Shown here piece by piece: positions 9,997-17,927 of a DNA stretch of 64,000 nt. A program made the position numbers and the translations under genes. Under the pieces are notes generated by a model that was not told the DNA's origin, made no database searches, and saw only the letters and a list, made by a program, of their open reading frames with translations. How positions within the stretch are numbered: the stretch's first letter is position 1; every line of letters begins with the position of its first letter. This DNA is from JBAYSY01 sp041675885 (GTDB lineage: Bacteria > Pseudomonadota > Alphaproteobacteria > Rhodobacterales > Rhodobacteraceae): the NCBI GenBank assembly GCA_041675885.1, contig JBAYSY010000005.1, positions 21,769-85,768 on the forward strand, read 5' to 3'.

Positions 9997-11490
9997 ATGC
10001 ACAGGACGGATGATACCGGGACATCTTCCGGCCCGATGCCACCGGGTGGCACGGCGGGCGGGGGGACGCTTGCCCGGCAGGTGGCCGGGGCGGGGCCGCC
10101 GTCGCGCCGCCCTGCCGCCATGCGCCACTGGAAGGCGATCGGCCTCGGCACCCCGGTCTTTGCCGCCATCGTGCTGATCGTCTGCGGCCTCATGGCCGGG
10201 CTGGGCATCTGGATCAACGCCAATGCCCGCGCCGTGGGGGTGCAGGCGGCGGCCGAGACCAACGCCTTTTACATGGACCTTCTGTTCGAGCCGCTGCTTG
10301 AGGGCCTGCCGCGCGACCGGGTGCTGCCGCCGCAGATCGAAGGGCAGCTTGACATGGTGCTGTCCGAGGGGTTTCAGGATCGCTCGATCGACACCGCGAT
10401 CATCTGGTGGCCCGACGGAACCATCGCCTACAGCACCGACAAGAGCCTGACCGGAACCCGGATCCTGTCCGGGAACCTCGAACGCGCGCTTCAGGACGTC
10501 ATCGTGGCCAAGCTGATCGAAGGCGGGCCGGAGAGCGGGCACAACCAGTCCGGGCACGGGACCACCTTTCTGGAAATCTACGCGCCGCTGCACGACAGCC
10601 GGACCGGCCAGGTCATTGCCGTTGGCGAGTTCTATCAGGACGCGGGTCATTTCGCCGCCGGGCTGCGGCGGCAGGGCTATGCGATCTGGGGCGTCGTCGG
10701 CACCACCACCGCGCTGCTGCTGGCGCTGCTGTTCGCGACCGCGATCCGGGCCGGGGCGGTGGTGGGTGCGCAGCAGGACGAATTGCGGCGGCACCTGCGC
10801 GCCTCGCAGGAACTGGCGGAACAGAACGCCACCCTGCGCCGGGCTGCCGATTCCGCGCGGCTCGACGCCTTCCGCATCAACGAGGACATGCTGAACCGGA
10901 TCGGCGCCGATCTTCATGACGGGCCGCTGCAACTGATGAGCCTGATCGTGCTGCGCCTCCGGGGGATCGCGCCGGACCGGGACAAGACCCCGGCCGAACT
11001 GGCCGAGGAGGACAAGACCATCGGGCTTGCGACCCAGACCATCCAGGAATTGCGCGAACTCTCGCACGGGCTGGTGCTGCCGGAACTCGGGACGCTCGGC
11101 GTTACCGAAACGCTGGCGCTTGCCGCCGCGCGCCACGAGAACCGCACCGGCACCCCGGTCGAGACCCGGTTCGGCGACCTGCCGCACGACCTGCCCGCCG
11201 CGCTGAAGATCTGCCTTTACCGCATCGTGCAGGAGGCGCTGAACAACGCCTTCCGCCATGCCGGGGGCCTTGGCCAGTCGGTCCACGCCCGGGCCGACGG
11301 CGGGCGGATCGAGGTCGTCGTCAGCGACGAGGGGCCGGGGATGGACCCGGCGGAGGCCGGGATCGGGCTGGGAATGCCGGGGCTGGCCCGGCGGCTCCAG
11401 TCCTTCGGCGGCAGTCTCGGGGTGGTGTCGCACCCGGGCGGGGGCACGCGGATCACCGCGTATCTGCCGCTGGACACGCCGGGGCCGTGA
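9997..11490 (+). CDS. NarL-family sensor histidine kinase
   Basis: A 497-residue membrane kinase. There are two hydrophobic segments, around residues 48-70 (VFAAIVLIVCGLMAGLGIWI) and about 228-248, enclosing a periplasmic sensing region of roughly 155 residues. The HisKA_3 phosphoacceptor is His307 in the motif ADLHDGPLQ, preceded by a coiled-coil-like stretch. The ATPase domain shows YRIVQEALNNAFRHA (N box), SDEGPGMDP and a GLGMPGLARRLQSFGG G-box. HisKA_3 kinases pair with LuxR-type regulators, and one lies convergently 12 bases beyond the stop. The signal is unknown. Met42 (position 10120) is a possible later start because the first 41 residues are low-complexity. Confidence 0.85.
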   Translation: MHRTDDTGTSSGPMPPGGTAGGGTLARQVAGAGPPSRRPAAMRHWKAIGLGTPVFAAIVLIVCGLMAGLGIWINANARAVGVQAAAETNAFYMDLLFEPLLEGLPRDRVLPPQIEGQLDMVLSEGFQDRSIDTAIIWWPDGTIAYSTDKSLTGTRILSGNLERALQDVIVAKLIEGGPESGHNQSGHGTTFLEIYAPLHDSRTGQVIAVGEFYQDAGHFAAGLRRQGYAIWGVVGTTTALLLALLFATAIRAGAVVGAQQDELRRHLRASQELAEQNATLRRAADSARLDAFRINEDMLNRIGADLHDGPLQLMSLIVLRLRGIAPDRDKTPAELAEEDKTIGLATQTIQELRELSHGLVLPELGTLGVTETLALAAARHENRTGTPVETRFGDLPHDLPAALKICLYRIVQEALNNAFRHAGGLGQSVHARADGGRIEVVVSDEGPGMDPAEAGIGLGMPGLARRLQSFGGSLGVVSHPGGGTRITAYLPLDTPGP

Positions 11491-11502
11491 CGGCGCCGCG
11501 CC

Positions 11503-12171
11503 TCAGTGCAGCCGGGGGCCGCCCTGCGGCTCACCCGCACCGGCCGCAAGTTTCTGCGCCGCGAGAACCACCTCGATCCGGTTGCGGACGTTCATCTTCT
11601 GCATCAGGATCGTCATATAGTGTTTGACGGTCTTTTCGCTGATGTCCAGATGGCTTGCGATTTCCCTGTTGGTCTTGCCCTTGAGCAGATGCCGCACGAT
11701 CTGTTCCTCGCGCAGGCTCAGCGACAGGGCCTGCAACGCCGCCCGGCGCATCGACGCGTTCCGAAGCGCCGAGATCACCTTTGCCGCAAGGCTCTGGGTG
11801 ACGTAGGTCTCGCCCTTCGCGACGGAACGGATTGCCGCCGCCAGTTCCGACGCCGTGCTGCCCTTGATGACATAGCCATGCGCCCCGGCCTCCAGCGCGC
11901 GCACCGCATGTTCGATCGCCGAGGATGCGGTGAAGACCAGGATCCGGATGCCGGGGGCCTGCTGGCGGATCGCCGGAATCGCCTTGAAGGCGTTTCCCGG
12001 CATGTCGAGATCGAGCAGGACCACATCGACCTTGCCCGGTTTCGACAGCGCGACGGCCTCGGTCGCCGATGTGCCCTTTGCCGTCACCGTGAAATCCCGC
12101 GACCCGGCGAATACACCGGCCAGACCTTCCAGAAAAATCGGGTGGTCGTCGAAAAGCCCCAGTTTCATCAT
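11503..12171 (-). CDS. LuxR/NarL-family two-component response regulator
   Basis: About 222 residues. The receiver domain starts MKLGLFDDHPIFLEGLAGVF with the acidic pair, and the phosphoacceptor Asp is in VDVVLLDLDMPG. The C-terminal LuxR helix-turn-helix reads LSLREEQIVRHLLKGKTNREIASHLDISEKTVKHYM. Start at 12171 (MMKLG) or 12168; AAGAGG lies about nine bases upstream of the first. It is convergent with the NarL-type kinase at 9997, its likely partner. The gene runs in the same direction as the type I secretion operon upstream, but 490 bases separate them, so control of that operon is only a guess. Confidence 0.87.
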   Translation of the reverse strand: MMKLGLFDDHPIFLEGLAGVFAGSRDFTVTAKGTSATEAVALSKPGKVDVVLLDLDMPGNAFKAIPAIRQQAPGIRILVFTASSAIEHAVRALEAGAHGYVIKGSTASELAAAIRSVAKGETYVTQSLAAKVISALRNASMRRAALQALSLSLREEQIVRHLLKGKTNREIASHLDISEKTVKHYMTILMQKMNVRNRIEVVLAAQKLAAGAGEPQGGPRLH

Positions 12172-12663
12172 GAAAAACAACCTCTTGGAACGGCGGAATG
12201 ACAGCACGACTGCAAGTCGTCCAGAATGGACCATGCCCCTTTCGCAACCTGTGGGACTCCGGCACCGCCCTGCCTGTTGCAGGAAGGCCCCGCCGCCACC
12301 GATTCGAGACGGTTCCGCGCCTCGAATGCCTGCATCATTGCAGGCGCCCGGACAGGCGCCCCGGAACGGGGCCGACGACTGTCCGGCCGGGAATCAGACC
12401 GATCCGGCTGGATTTCCCCCTGTGTCCGCAGCATTTCGTTGCATTTTGTTGTGAACCTGAATTTAAGCACGATTCCGCCGATTCATCAAGAAACAACGTG
12501 CCGGAAACAGGTTGCATGAGGCGGATGCGCCCTGAAAAGCCGCCGGATTGCCGGGCCGGACCCATTCACCGACACATTCAGGGCGGAAAACACCCGATTC
12601 GGCTGTCAAGCGGAATATTCCCGTCGGCGGCGCGGCGCGCATCGGCCGGGTCGGCATTCGTGG
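12172..12663. other. Intergenic region between response regulator and secretion operon
   Basis: This 492-base gap lies downstream of the secretion operon and upstream of the regulator gene. It contains a 7-bp inverted repeat at 12328-12345 and a shorter CCTG..CAGG repeat near 12271-12283. An AT-richer stretch at 12425-12500 could hold the regulator promoter. I see no gene that can be supported in it; open frames on both strands lack ribosome-binding sites and family motifs. Confidence 0.5.
12328..12345. promoter_or_regulatory. Palindrome GCCTGCA-N4-TGCAGGC, possible operator
   Basis: A perfect 7-bp inverted repeat with a 4-base centre (tcat) lies about 155 bases upstream of the response-regulator start. 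A related shorter element, CCTG-N3-CAGG, occurs near 12271-12283. NarL/LuxR-type regulators bind such dyads, so autoregulation is possible, but the site could equally be an RNA hairpin after the upstream operon. No experimental consensus is matched. Confidence 0.3.
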
Positions 12664-13989
12664 TCAGCGTTCGCGGAAGGCGCGCGCGAACTGGTCGGTG
12701 ACCGGGCGGACAAGGTATTCAAGCGCGGTGCGGTCGTCGGTGGTGACGAAGACCTCGACCGGCATCCCCGGCAGCAAGGCCAGATCGCCGAGCATGTCGC
12801 GCCCCGCATCGGTCAGGTCGAGGGTGGCGATATAATACGCCTCGGCCGCGCCGGACTCGCGCGTTGTCGCGGCCGAGACGTGCCGCACCGTGCCCGGTAT
12901 CTCGGGCGTGGTGCGGTGGTTGAAGGCGGAGAACCGCAGCCGCGCCTCCTGCCCGACCCGCACCTGGTCGATACTGGCGGGCGGGATGCGCGCCTCGATC
13001 CGCAGCGCGGCATCGACGGGCACGATGGAGACCACGACTTCGGCCGCCGAGATCACGCCGCCGATCGTATGAACCATGATTTCATTGACCACCCCGTCGC
13101 TCGGGGTGCGCAGATCGGTGCGCGACAGCCGGTCTTCAAGCACGTGGCCACGTTCGACCAGTTCACCCAGCCGGGCCTCGACATGGCTCAGCTCGCGCTG
13201 GGCCTCGGTGCGGGCAAAGTCGTCGATCGCCATGATCTGGATGTTGATTTCGTTGATCCGGGTGCGGGCGCGGGCGATGGCGGCGTCGATCTCGCCGCGT
13301 TCGCCGGCAAGCCGCGCCACGTCGCGGCCGATGGCATAGACCCGCGCCGTCTCGATCAGGTTCTGTTCGGCCAGTTGCCGGATACGCGCCTGTTCGGCCC
13401 CCACCAGAACGATTTCCTCATGCTTCGAGTCGCGCTGCGCCTTGAGCCCGGCGATCTCGTCCTCGATCTGCTCGATCCCGAGGCGGAGCTGTTCCTTCTG
13501 CGCCTCGCGGTGCAGCCGGTTGCCGCGGAACAGGTTGCGCTCACCCTCCATGGTCACGGCGATCTCGGCGCCTGCCTGAAGCAGCACGGCGGGGAAGGCC
13601 AGGGCCTCGTGGCCGTCGCGCTCGGCGATCAGCCGCGCCCGCCGGGCGCCGAGTTCAAGGATCTGCGTGCGCACGATCGTCAGTTCCGCCCGCGTCGCCG
13701 CATCGTCGAGCCGCAGCAGGATCTGCCCCTCCCGCACCGTATCGCCTTCGCGCACGGCGATTTCCGAGACGATGCCGCCGTCGCGGTGCTGCACGGTCTT
13801 GAGGTTGCCGTCGACCACCACCGCGCCATTGGCGATCACCGCGCCCGAAAGCCGCGCGGTCGCGGCCCAGCCGCCCACCCCGGCAATCAGCGCAAGCCCG
13901 GCCACCAGCCCGAACAGCACCCGCCCGCCGAAGCGGTAGGGGCCGGGATCATCGCCCCGGGGGGCCGCGGGAAGAGGGGTCGTCTTCAT
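12664..13989 (-). CDS. Type I secretion membrane fusion protein, HlyD/PrtE family
   Basis: A 441-residue periplasmic adaptor that links the inner-membrane ABC exporter to a TolC-type outer-membrane channel. One N-terminal transmembrane helix (VLFGLVAGLALIAGVGGWAA, about 25-45) is followed by the lipoyl/barrel half-motif GNLKTVQHRDGGIVSEIAVREGD. A long alpha-helical hairpin (about 95-290, heavy in Ala, Arg, Glu and Gln) follows, and the second barrel half contains LRTPSDGVVNEIMVHTIGGVI. The C-terminus LPGMPVEVFVTTDDRTALEYL is characteristic of the HlyD/AprE/PrtE family. The ATG overlaps the stop of the RTX gene by four bases, so it belongs to the peroxidase/exporter operon. No TolC homologue is in the window. 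Confidence 0.9.
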   Translation of the reverse strand: MKTTPLPAAPRGDDPGPYRFGGRVLFGLVAGLALIAGVGGWAATARLSGAVIANGAVVVDGNLKTVQHRDGGIVSEIAVREGDTVREGQILLRLDDAATRAELTIVRTQILELGARRARLIAERDGHEALAFPAVLLQAGAEIAVTMEGERNLFRGNRLHREAQKEQLRLGIEQIEDEIAGLKAQRDSKHEEIVLVGAEQARIRQLAEQNLIETARVYAIGRDVARLAGERGEIDAAIARARTRINEINIQIMAIDDFARTEAQRELSHVEARLGELVERGHVLEDRLSRTDLRTPSDGVVNEIMVHTIGGVISAAEVVVSIVPVDAALRIEARIPPASIDQVRVGQEARLRFSAFNHRTTPEIPGTVRHVSAATTRESGAAEAYYIATLDLTDAGRDMLGDLALLPGMPVEVFVTTDDRTALEYLVRPVTDQFARAFRER

Positions 13990-16046
13990 GCCGTCACCTC
14001 GGTGATGGTCAGCACATGGCTGCCCTGGACGAGAATGATGGTCTCGAACGAGTCATCGCGGTTGAGGTCGGCCTCGATCACGGTTCTGCGGATCCCGTCC
14101 AGCTCGTCGTGGCGGACGACGAAGGGCACCTTGTCGTCGTCGAAAGCCTTGCCGTAGATTTTCTTGAAGTCGGATTCCAGCTCGTCGATGATTTCCTTGA
14201 ACAGCTTGTATTCGGATATCCTTATCCTGTCGCCGTATTTGAAGTTGTGGATTTCGTGGACCACGGTTTCGCCGCCGCCGGTGAATTCGAACAGGCTGGA
14301 GCCGCCGCCCGCGACAAGCACCACCGGGTCGTCGCCGATGACGAAATGATCGTCGCCATCGCCGCCGGCGATCTCTTCGAAACCGTCGAAACCGTCCTCG
14401 CCGATCTCGGCGCCCGAGGCGATGCCGTTCACCAGATCGACATGCACCCCTTCGGCGGTTTCCGAAAAGTCGAGCGTGTCCCAGCCCGCACCGCCATGGA
14501 AGATGTCGTTCTCGCCGTCGGGGCTGACCAGCAGGTGATCGCCGCCCGTGCCGCCCAGCACCAGATCCCGCCCCGGCCCGTCGGTGATGAAGGCGCTGCC
14601 AGAGCCGGAAACGATGGTATCGTCGCCCGCCCCTGCGTGGATCGTGTCGCTGCCGGACCCGCCGACAAGCAGATCGTCGCCGTCACCCCCGAGGATCAGG
14701 TCGTCACCATCGCCGCCTTCGATGGTATCATCGCCTTCGCCACCGTGGATCGTGTCGTCGCCCGCATCGCCCGTCAGGATATCGTTGCCCGCGCCGCCAC
14801 GGATCAGGTCGTCGCCGTCGCCGCCAAGGATCACGTCGTCGCCCGCCCCGCCATGGATCGTGTCATCGCCCGCATCGCCCATCAGGATATCGTTGCCCGC
14901 GCCGCCACGGATCAGGTCGCCGCCGTCGCCGCCGTGGATCACATCGTCGCCCGCGCCCCCGAAGATGGTGTCGTTGCCGGGGCCGCCGAAGATCGTGTCG
15001 TTGCCCCCGCCGCCGTGGATCAGGTCGTCGCCCTCACCGCCCATGATCACGTCGGCGCGGCCGCGGCCGAGGATGTTGTCGTCGCCCGCGCCGCCGTCGA
15101 TCTCGTTGCGCCAGATGCTGCCGATCAGCAGGTCGCGGGCCTCGGTGCCCTCGATCCGCACGAAGGGGCGGGCCTCGAAACTGGCGAATTGCTCGACCGC
15201 GAATTCGCCGTCGCTGACCAGATAACGCAGGGTGACGGTGTGGGAGTGCGGGTCGTCGGTGGCATAGTCCCAGACCTCGCCGCGGCGGGTCAGGGTGCCG
15301 TTGCCCGAAACCAGCGTCAGCCCGGTCACCGAAAGCGGATCGCCGTCCGGATCCCGACTGTTGCGCAGCAGATGCGCCAGCCAGATCACCCCGACCGCGC
15401 CACCGGCGATATCGGCAAGCTGCACCGGCCCGCTGTGGCGCGGGGCGCGATTTGTCCCCCGGTCCGGATCATCCTGTTCCGGCCCGTCTTCCGGTCCGTC
15501 TTTCAGGTGGTCCCCGGCGCCGGGGCCGGGCCGGGTTCCCGGCGGGCCGGGGGTCAGCGGCATGGCGGCGCCGGGGCCGGTGGCCCAGGGGCTGTTGGCC
15601 GGAAACGGCACCGCCCAGCCGCTGACCGCCCCGAGGAAGGGCATCGGCAGCTTGCCGAAATCCTCACCCGTCGCGATGGTGGTGACTTGCAGGAACGGCG
15701 GCCCGCCATGGCCGGGTATCGTGCTGCGATGCGTCAGCAGGCTGCCCCAGTCCTCATCGGCCAGCCAGTGGCCTGGCCCGGATTCGCGCCCTTCGGCCCC
15801 GGAGGGGGCAGGCCGGGCCGCCCGTGGCGCCGGATCCGGCGCGGCCCCGGCTTCGCCCCCTGCCTCGTCCCCGGGCACCTGTGCGGCCCCGGCCGGCACA
15901 AGGGACTTGAGCCATGCCGCCACCGCGACCAGCAGCATCGCGATCACATGCGGCTTGCGCGATGCCCCGGGGTCGTGCCGGTCGGCATAGGCTTCGGCCG
16001 GATCGGCGGGCTTCGTTCCGGTTCGGGCGCCCTTGACCTCGATCAT
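13986..16046 (-). CDS. RTX calcium-binding repeat protein with N-terminal hydrophobic segment
   Basis: A 686-residue protein encoded between the exporter ATPase and fusion-protein genes, with four-base overlaps on both sides. Residues about 33-50 (HVIAMLLVAVAAWLKSLV) form a hydrophobic segment after a basic N-terminus, which is unusual for a type I substrate. A Pro/Gly/Asp-rich region follows, then a cadherin-like beta module (about 225-300, SRDPDGDPLSVTGLTLVSGN..). RTX nonapeptides of the GGxGxDxUx type fill about 315-525 (GGAGDDTIHGG and similar), and include a 108-bp internal tandem duplication. The C-terminus has the mixed acidic/hydrophobic character of RTX secretion signals (ILVQGSHVLTITEVTA). 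It may be a second substrate, or a membrane-held accessory; I cannot decide. Confidence 0.82.
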   Translation of the reverse strand: MIEVKGARTGTKPADPAEAYADRHDPGASRKPHVIAMLLVAVAAWLKSLVPAGAAQVPGDEAGGEAGAAPDPAPRAARPAPSGAEGRESGPGHWLADEDWGSLLTHRSTIPGHGGPPFLQVTTIATGEDFGKLPMPFLGAVSGWAVPFPANSPWATGPGAAMPLTPGPPGTRPGPGAGDHLKDGPEDGPEQDDPDRGTNRAPRHSGPVQLADIAGGAVGVIWLAHLLRNSRDPDGDPLSVTGLTLVSGNGTLTRRGEVWDYATDDPHSHTVTLRYLVSDGEFAVEQFASFEARPFVRIEGTEARDLLIGSIWRNEIDGGAGDDNILGRGRADVIMGGEGDDLIHGGGGNDTIFGGPGNDTIFGGAGDDVIHGGDGGDLIRGGAGNDILMGDAGDDTIHGGAGDDVILGGDGDDLIRGGAGNDILTGDAGDDTIHGGEGDDTIEGGDGDDLILGGDGDDLLVGGSGSDTIHAGAGDDTIVSGSGSAFITDGPGRDLVLGGTGGDHLLVSPDGENDIFHGGAGWDTLDFSETAEGVHVDLVNGIASGAEIGEDGFDGFEEIAGGDGDDHFVIGDDPVVLVAGGGSSLFEFTGGGETVVHEIHNFKYGDRIRISEYKLFKEIIDELESDFKKIYGKAFDDDKVPFVVRHDELDGIRRTVIEADLNRDDSFETIILVQGSHVLTITEVTA
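14749..14964. repeat. Tandem duplication of a 108-bp RTX unit
   Basis: The block starting at 14749 recurs at 14857 with a period of 108 bases, equal to 36 residues or four RTX nonapeptides. The first 63 bases of the two copies differ at only two positions by eye, far closer than the other RTX repeats of this gene, so the duplication is recent. It keeps the reading frame. Confidence 0.75.
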
Positions 16047-17869
16047 GCCTCGCCCCCCATCATCCTGGCCCGCTGCACCCGGTCAGGCAGCACCTGATGC
16101 GCCGCCCCGGGAACAGGGTCGGCGGCGGCGGGATCGACGGCGGGCGGCGCGGATTCGGCCGCGGGGCGCATGACCTTGGTGCGGATGATCTCGTCCCTTG
16201 GCCCGAACGCGGTCAGCCGCCCGCTCTGGATCACCGCGACATGATCGACGGCGGCAAGCGCGCTTGGCCGGTGCGCGACCAGCACCACGATGGCGCCGCG
16301 GGCCTTGGCGGCCCCGATCGCGGCGGTCAGCGCCGCCTCGCCCTCACCGTCGAGGTTGGAATTGGGCTCGTCCAGCACCACGAGGAACGGATCACCGTAA
16401 AGCGCGCGGGCCAGACCGATCCGCTGGCGCTGCCCGCCCGACAGCGCGGTGCCCATGGGGCCGAGCATGGTGCCGTAGCCTTCGGGCAGGCGCAGCACCA
16501 TTTCGTGGACCCCGGCGGCGGTGGCGGCGGCAATGATGCGTTTCGGATCGGGCACGGGATCGAGCCGGGCGATATTGTCGCCGATGCTCGCGTCAAGCAG
16601 CGCCACCTCCTGCGGCAGGTAGCCGATATGCTGCCCGAGCACTTCTTCGGACCAGTGCGGCAGTTCGGCACCGTCAAGCCGGATGCCGCCGCGCAGCACC
16701 GGCCAGATCCCGGTCAGCGCGCGCAGAAGCGTGGTCTTGCCGCCGCCACTCGGGCCGATGATCCCCAAAGCCTCGCCTGCGCGCAGGTTGAGGCTCAGAT
16801 CGCTCAGCAGCACGGCCCCGGTGCCCGGCGCGGCCACGGTCACGTTCTCGACCTTGAGGCTGCGGCACGGCGCGGGCAGCGGCATGGGCTGGTCCTGCTC
16901 GGCCAGCACCTGCGCGGTTTCCTTCAGCCGACCGTAGGCACCGCGCGCCTGCACGACATGCTTCCAGTTGCCGATCGCCATGTCGATCGGCGCCATCGCC
17001 CGGGTCGCCGCGACCGAGGCGGCGATGATCGCGCCGGGCGACAGCTCGCCCCGGATGGTCAGGAAGGCCCCGAGCCCGAGGATCGACGATTGCAGGATCA
17101 TCCGCAGCACCCGCGACAGCGCGCCGAAGGTGCCGCTGATGTCGCTGGTACGGGAATGGACCTTCAGATGTTCGTCATTGGCGGCGGTGAAGCGGTGGAT
17201 GGCGCGGCGGCTCATGCCCATCGCCCTGAGGATCTCGGAGTTGCGCGCGTTCGAATCCGCCACCCGGTTGCGGGCGATGCCGGTCTGCTGCACCGCCTTG
17301 CTCCAGCGCCGGGTCAGGAGTTCCGCGACCACGGTCAGCACCGTCAGCACCAGCGCCCCCGCGATGGTCACCGCACCCAGCAGCGGGTGCAGGACATAGA
17401 CGAAGGCGAGAAACAGCGGCATCCAGGGCAGGTCGAACAGCGCGACCGGCCCCTGGCTGCCCATGAAGCCGCGCAGCGTGTCCACGTCGCGGCCCCGTTC
17501 CAGTGCCTCGGCGGTGGAAAAGCCGTAGCGCGGCATGTCGATGGTGATCTCATGCGCCACCGGCGCCAGGCGGCGGTCGAAGCGCGAGCCGACCCGGACC
17601 AGAAGCTGCGAGCGGATCACGTCGAACACGCCCTGAAAGCCGTAAAGACCAAGTGCCAGCACCGAAAGCGCCAGCAGGGTGGGCACGTTGCCGCTGCCCA
17701 GCACCCGGTCGTAGATCTGCAACATGTAGAAGGCGCCGGTCAGCGCCAGCACGCTGATGATCCCCGAAAGGATCAGCACGAACAGGAAGATGCCGCGAAA
17801 CCCGCGCATCAGGCTTCCGGCTTCTCGGCCTCTGGCTCCGGGTTCGATCCTGTTCACGCGCGCCCCCAT
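16043..17869 (-). CDS. Type I secretion ABC transporter (PrtD family), permease and ATPase
   Basis: About 608 residues. The N-terminal membrane domain carries the PrtD-family hallmark FYMLQIYDRVLGSGNVPTLLAL and several transmembrane helices. The ATPase domain has Walker A GPSGGGKTTLLRAL, signature LSGGQRQRIGLARALYG and Walker B FLVVLDEPNSNLDGEGEAAL. There is no C39 peptidase domain, consistent with export of RTX proteins via a C-terminal signal. Start choice is uncertain: 17869 (MGARVNRIEPG) is used because the longer frame from 17923 would run through a strong hairpin; 17809 (MRGFRGIF) is also possible. Downstream of the giant peroxidase gene and overlapping the next RTX gene by four bases. 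Confidence 0.88.
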   Translation of the reverse strand: MGARVNRIEPGARGREAGSLMRGFRGIFLFVLILSGIISVLALTGAFYMLQIYDRVLGSGNVPTLLALSVLALGLYGFQGVFDVIRSQLLVRVGSRFDRRLAPVAHEITIDMPRYGFSTAEALERGRDVDTLRGFMGSQGPVALFDLPWMPLFLAFVYVLHPLLGAVTIAGALVLTVLTVVAELLTRRWSKAVQQTGIARNRVADSNARNSEILRAMGMSRRAIHRFTAANDEHLKVHSRTSDISGTFGALSRVLRMILQSSILGLGAFLTIRGELSPGAIIAASVAATRAMAPIDMAIGNWKHVVQARGAYGRLKETAQVLAEQDQPMPLPAPCRSLKVENVTVAAPGTGAVLLSDLSLNLRAGEALGIIGPSGGGKTTLLRALTGIWPVLRGGIRLDGAELPHWSEEVLGQHIGYLPQEVALLDASIGDNIARLDPVPDPKRIIAAATAAGVHEMVLRLPEGYGTMLGPMGTALSGGQRQRIGLARALYGDPFLVVLDEPNSNLDGEGEAALTAAIGAAKARGAIVVLVAHRPSALAAVDHVAVIQSGRLTAFGPRDEIIRTKVMRPAAESAPPAVDPAAADPVPGAAHQVLPDRVQRARMMGGEA

Positions 17870-17885
17870 CGTTCCGCACCGGTCC

Positions 17886-17912
17886 GGGGGCGGGGCGAAA
17901 CACCCCGCCCCC
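17886..17912 (-). terminator. Strong GC hairpin between peroxidase gene and exporter gene
   Basis: GGGGGCGGGG at 17886-17895 and CCCCGCCCCC at 17903-17912 form a perfect 10-bp stem with a 7-base loop, 16 bases past the peroxidase stop. There is no U tract on the minus-strand RNA side. It is probably a partial terminator or 3'-end stabiliser that keeps substrate mRNA more abundant than exporter mRNA, a common layout in secretion and ABC operons. Confidence 0.6.
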
Positions 17913-17927
17913 GCTGTTGTCACGGGT

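Noticed and set aside
14480..15110. Regular short repeats resembling a CRISPR array
   Set aside because: The repeats are 27-bp multiples that translate to RTX nonapeptides in frame, with no spacers of uniform unique sequence.
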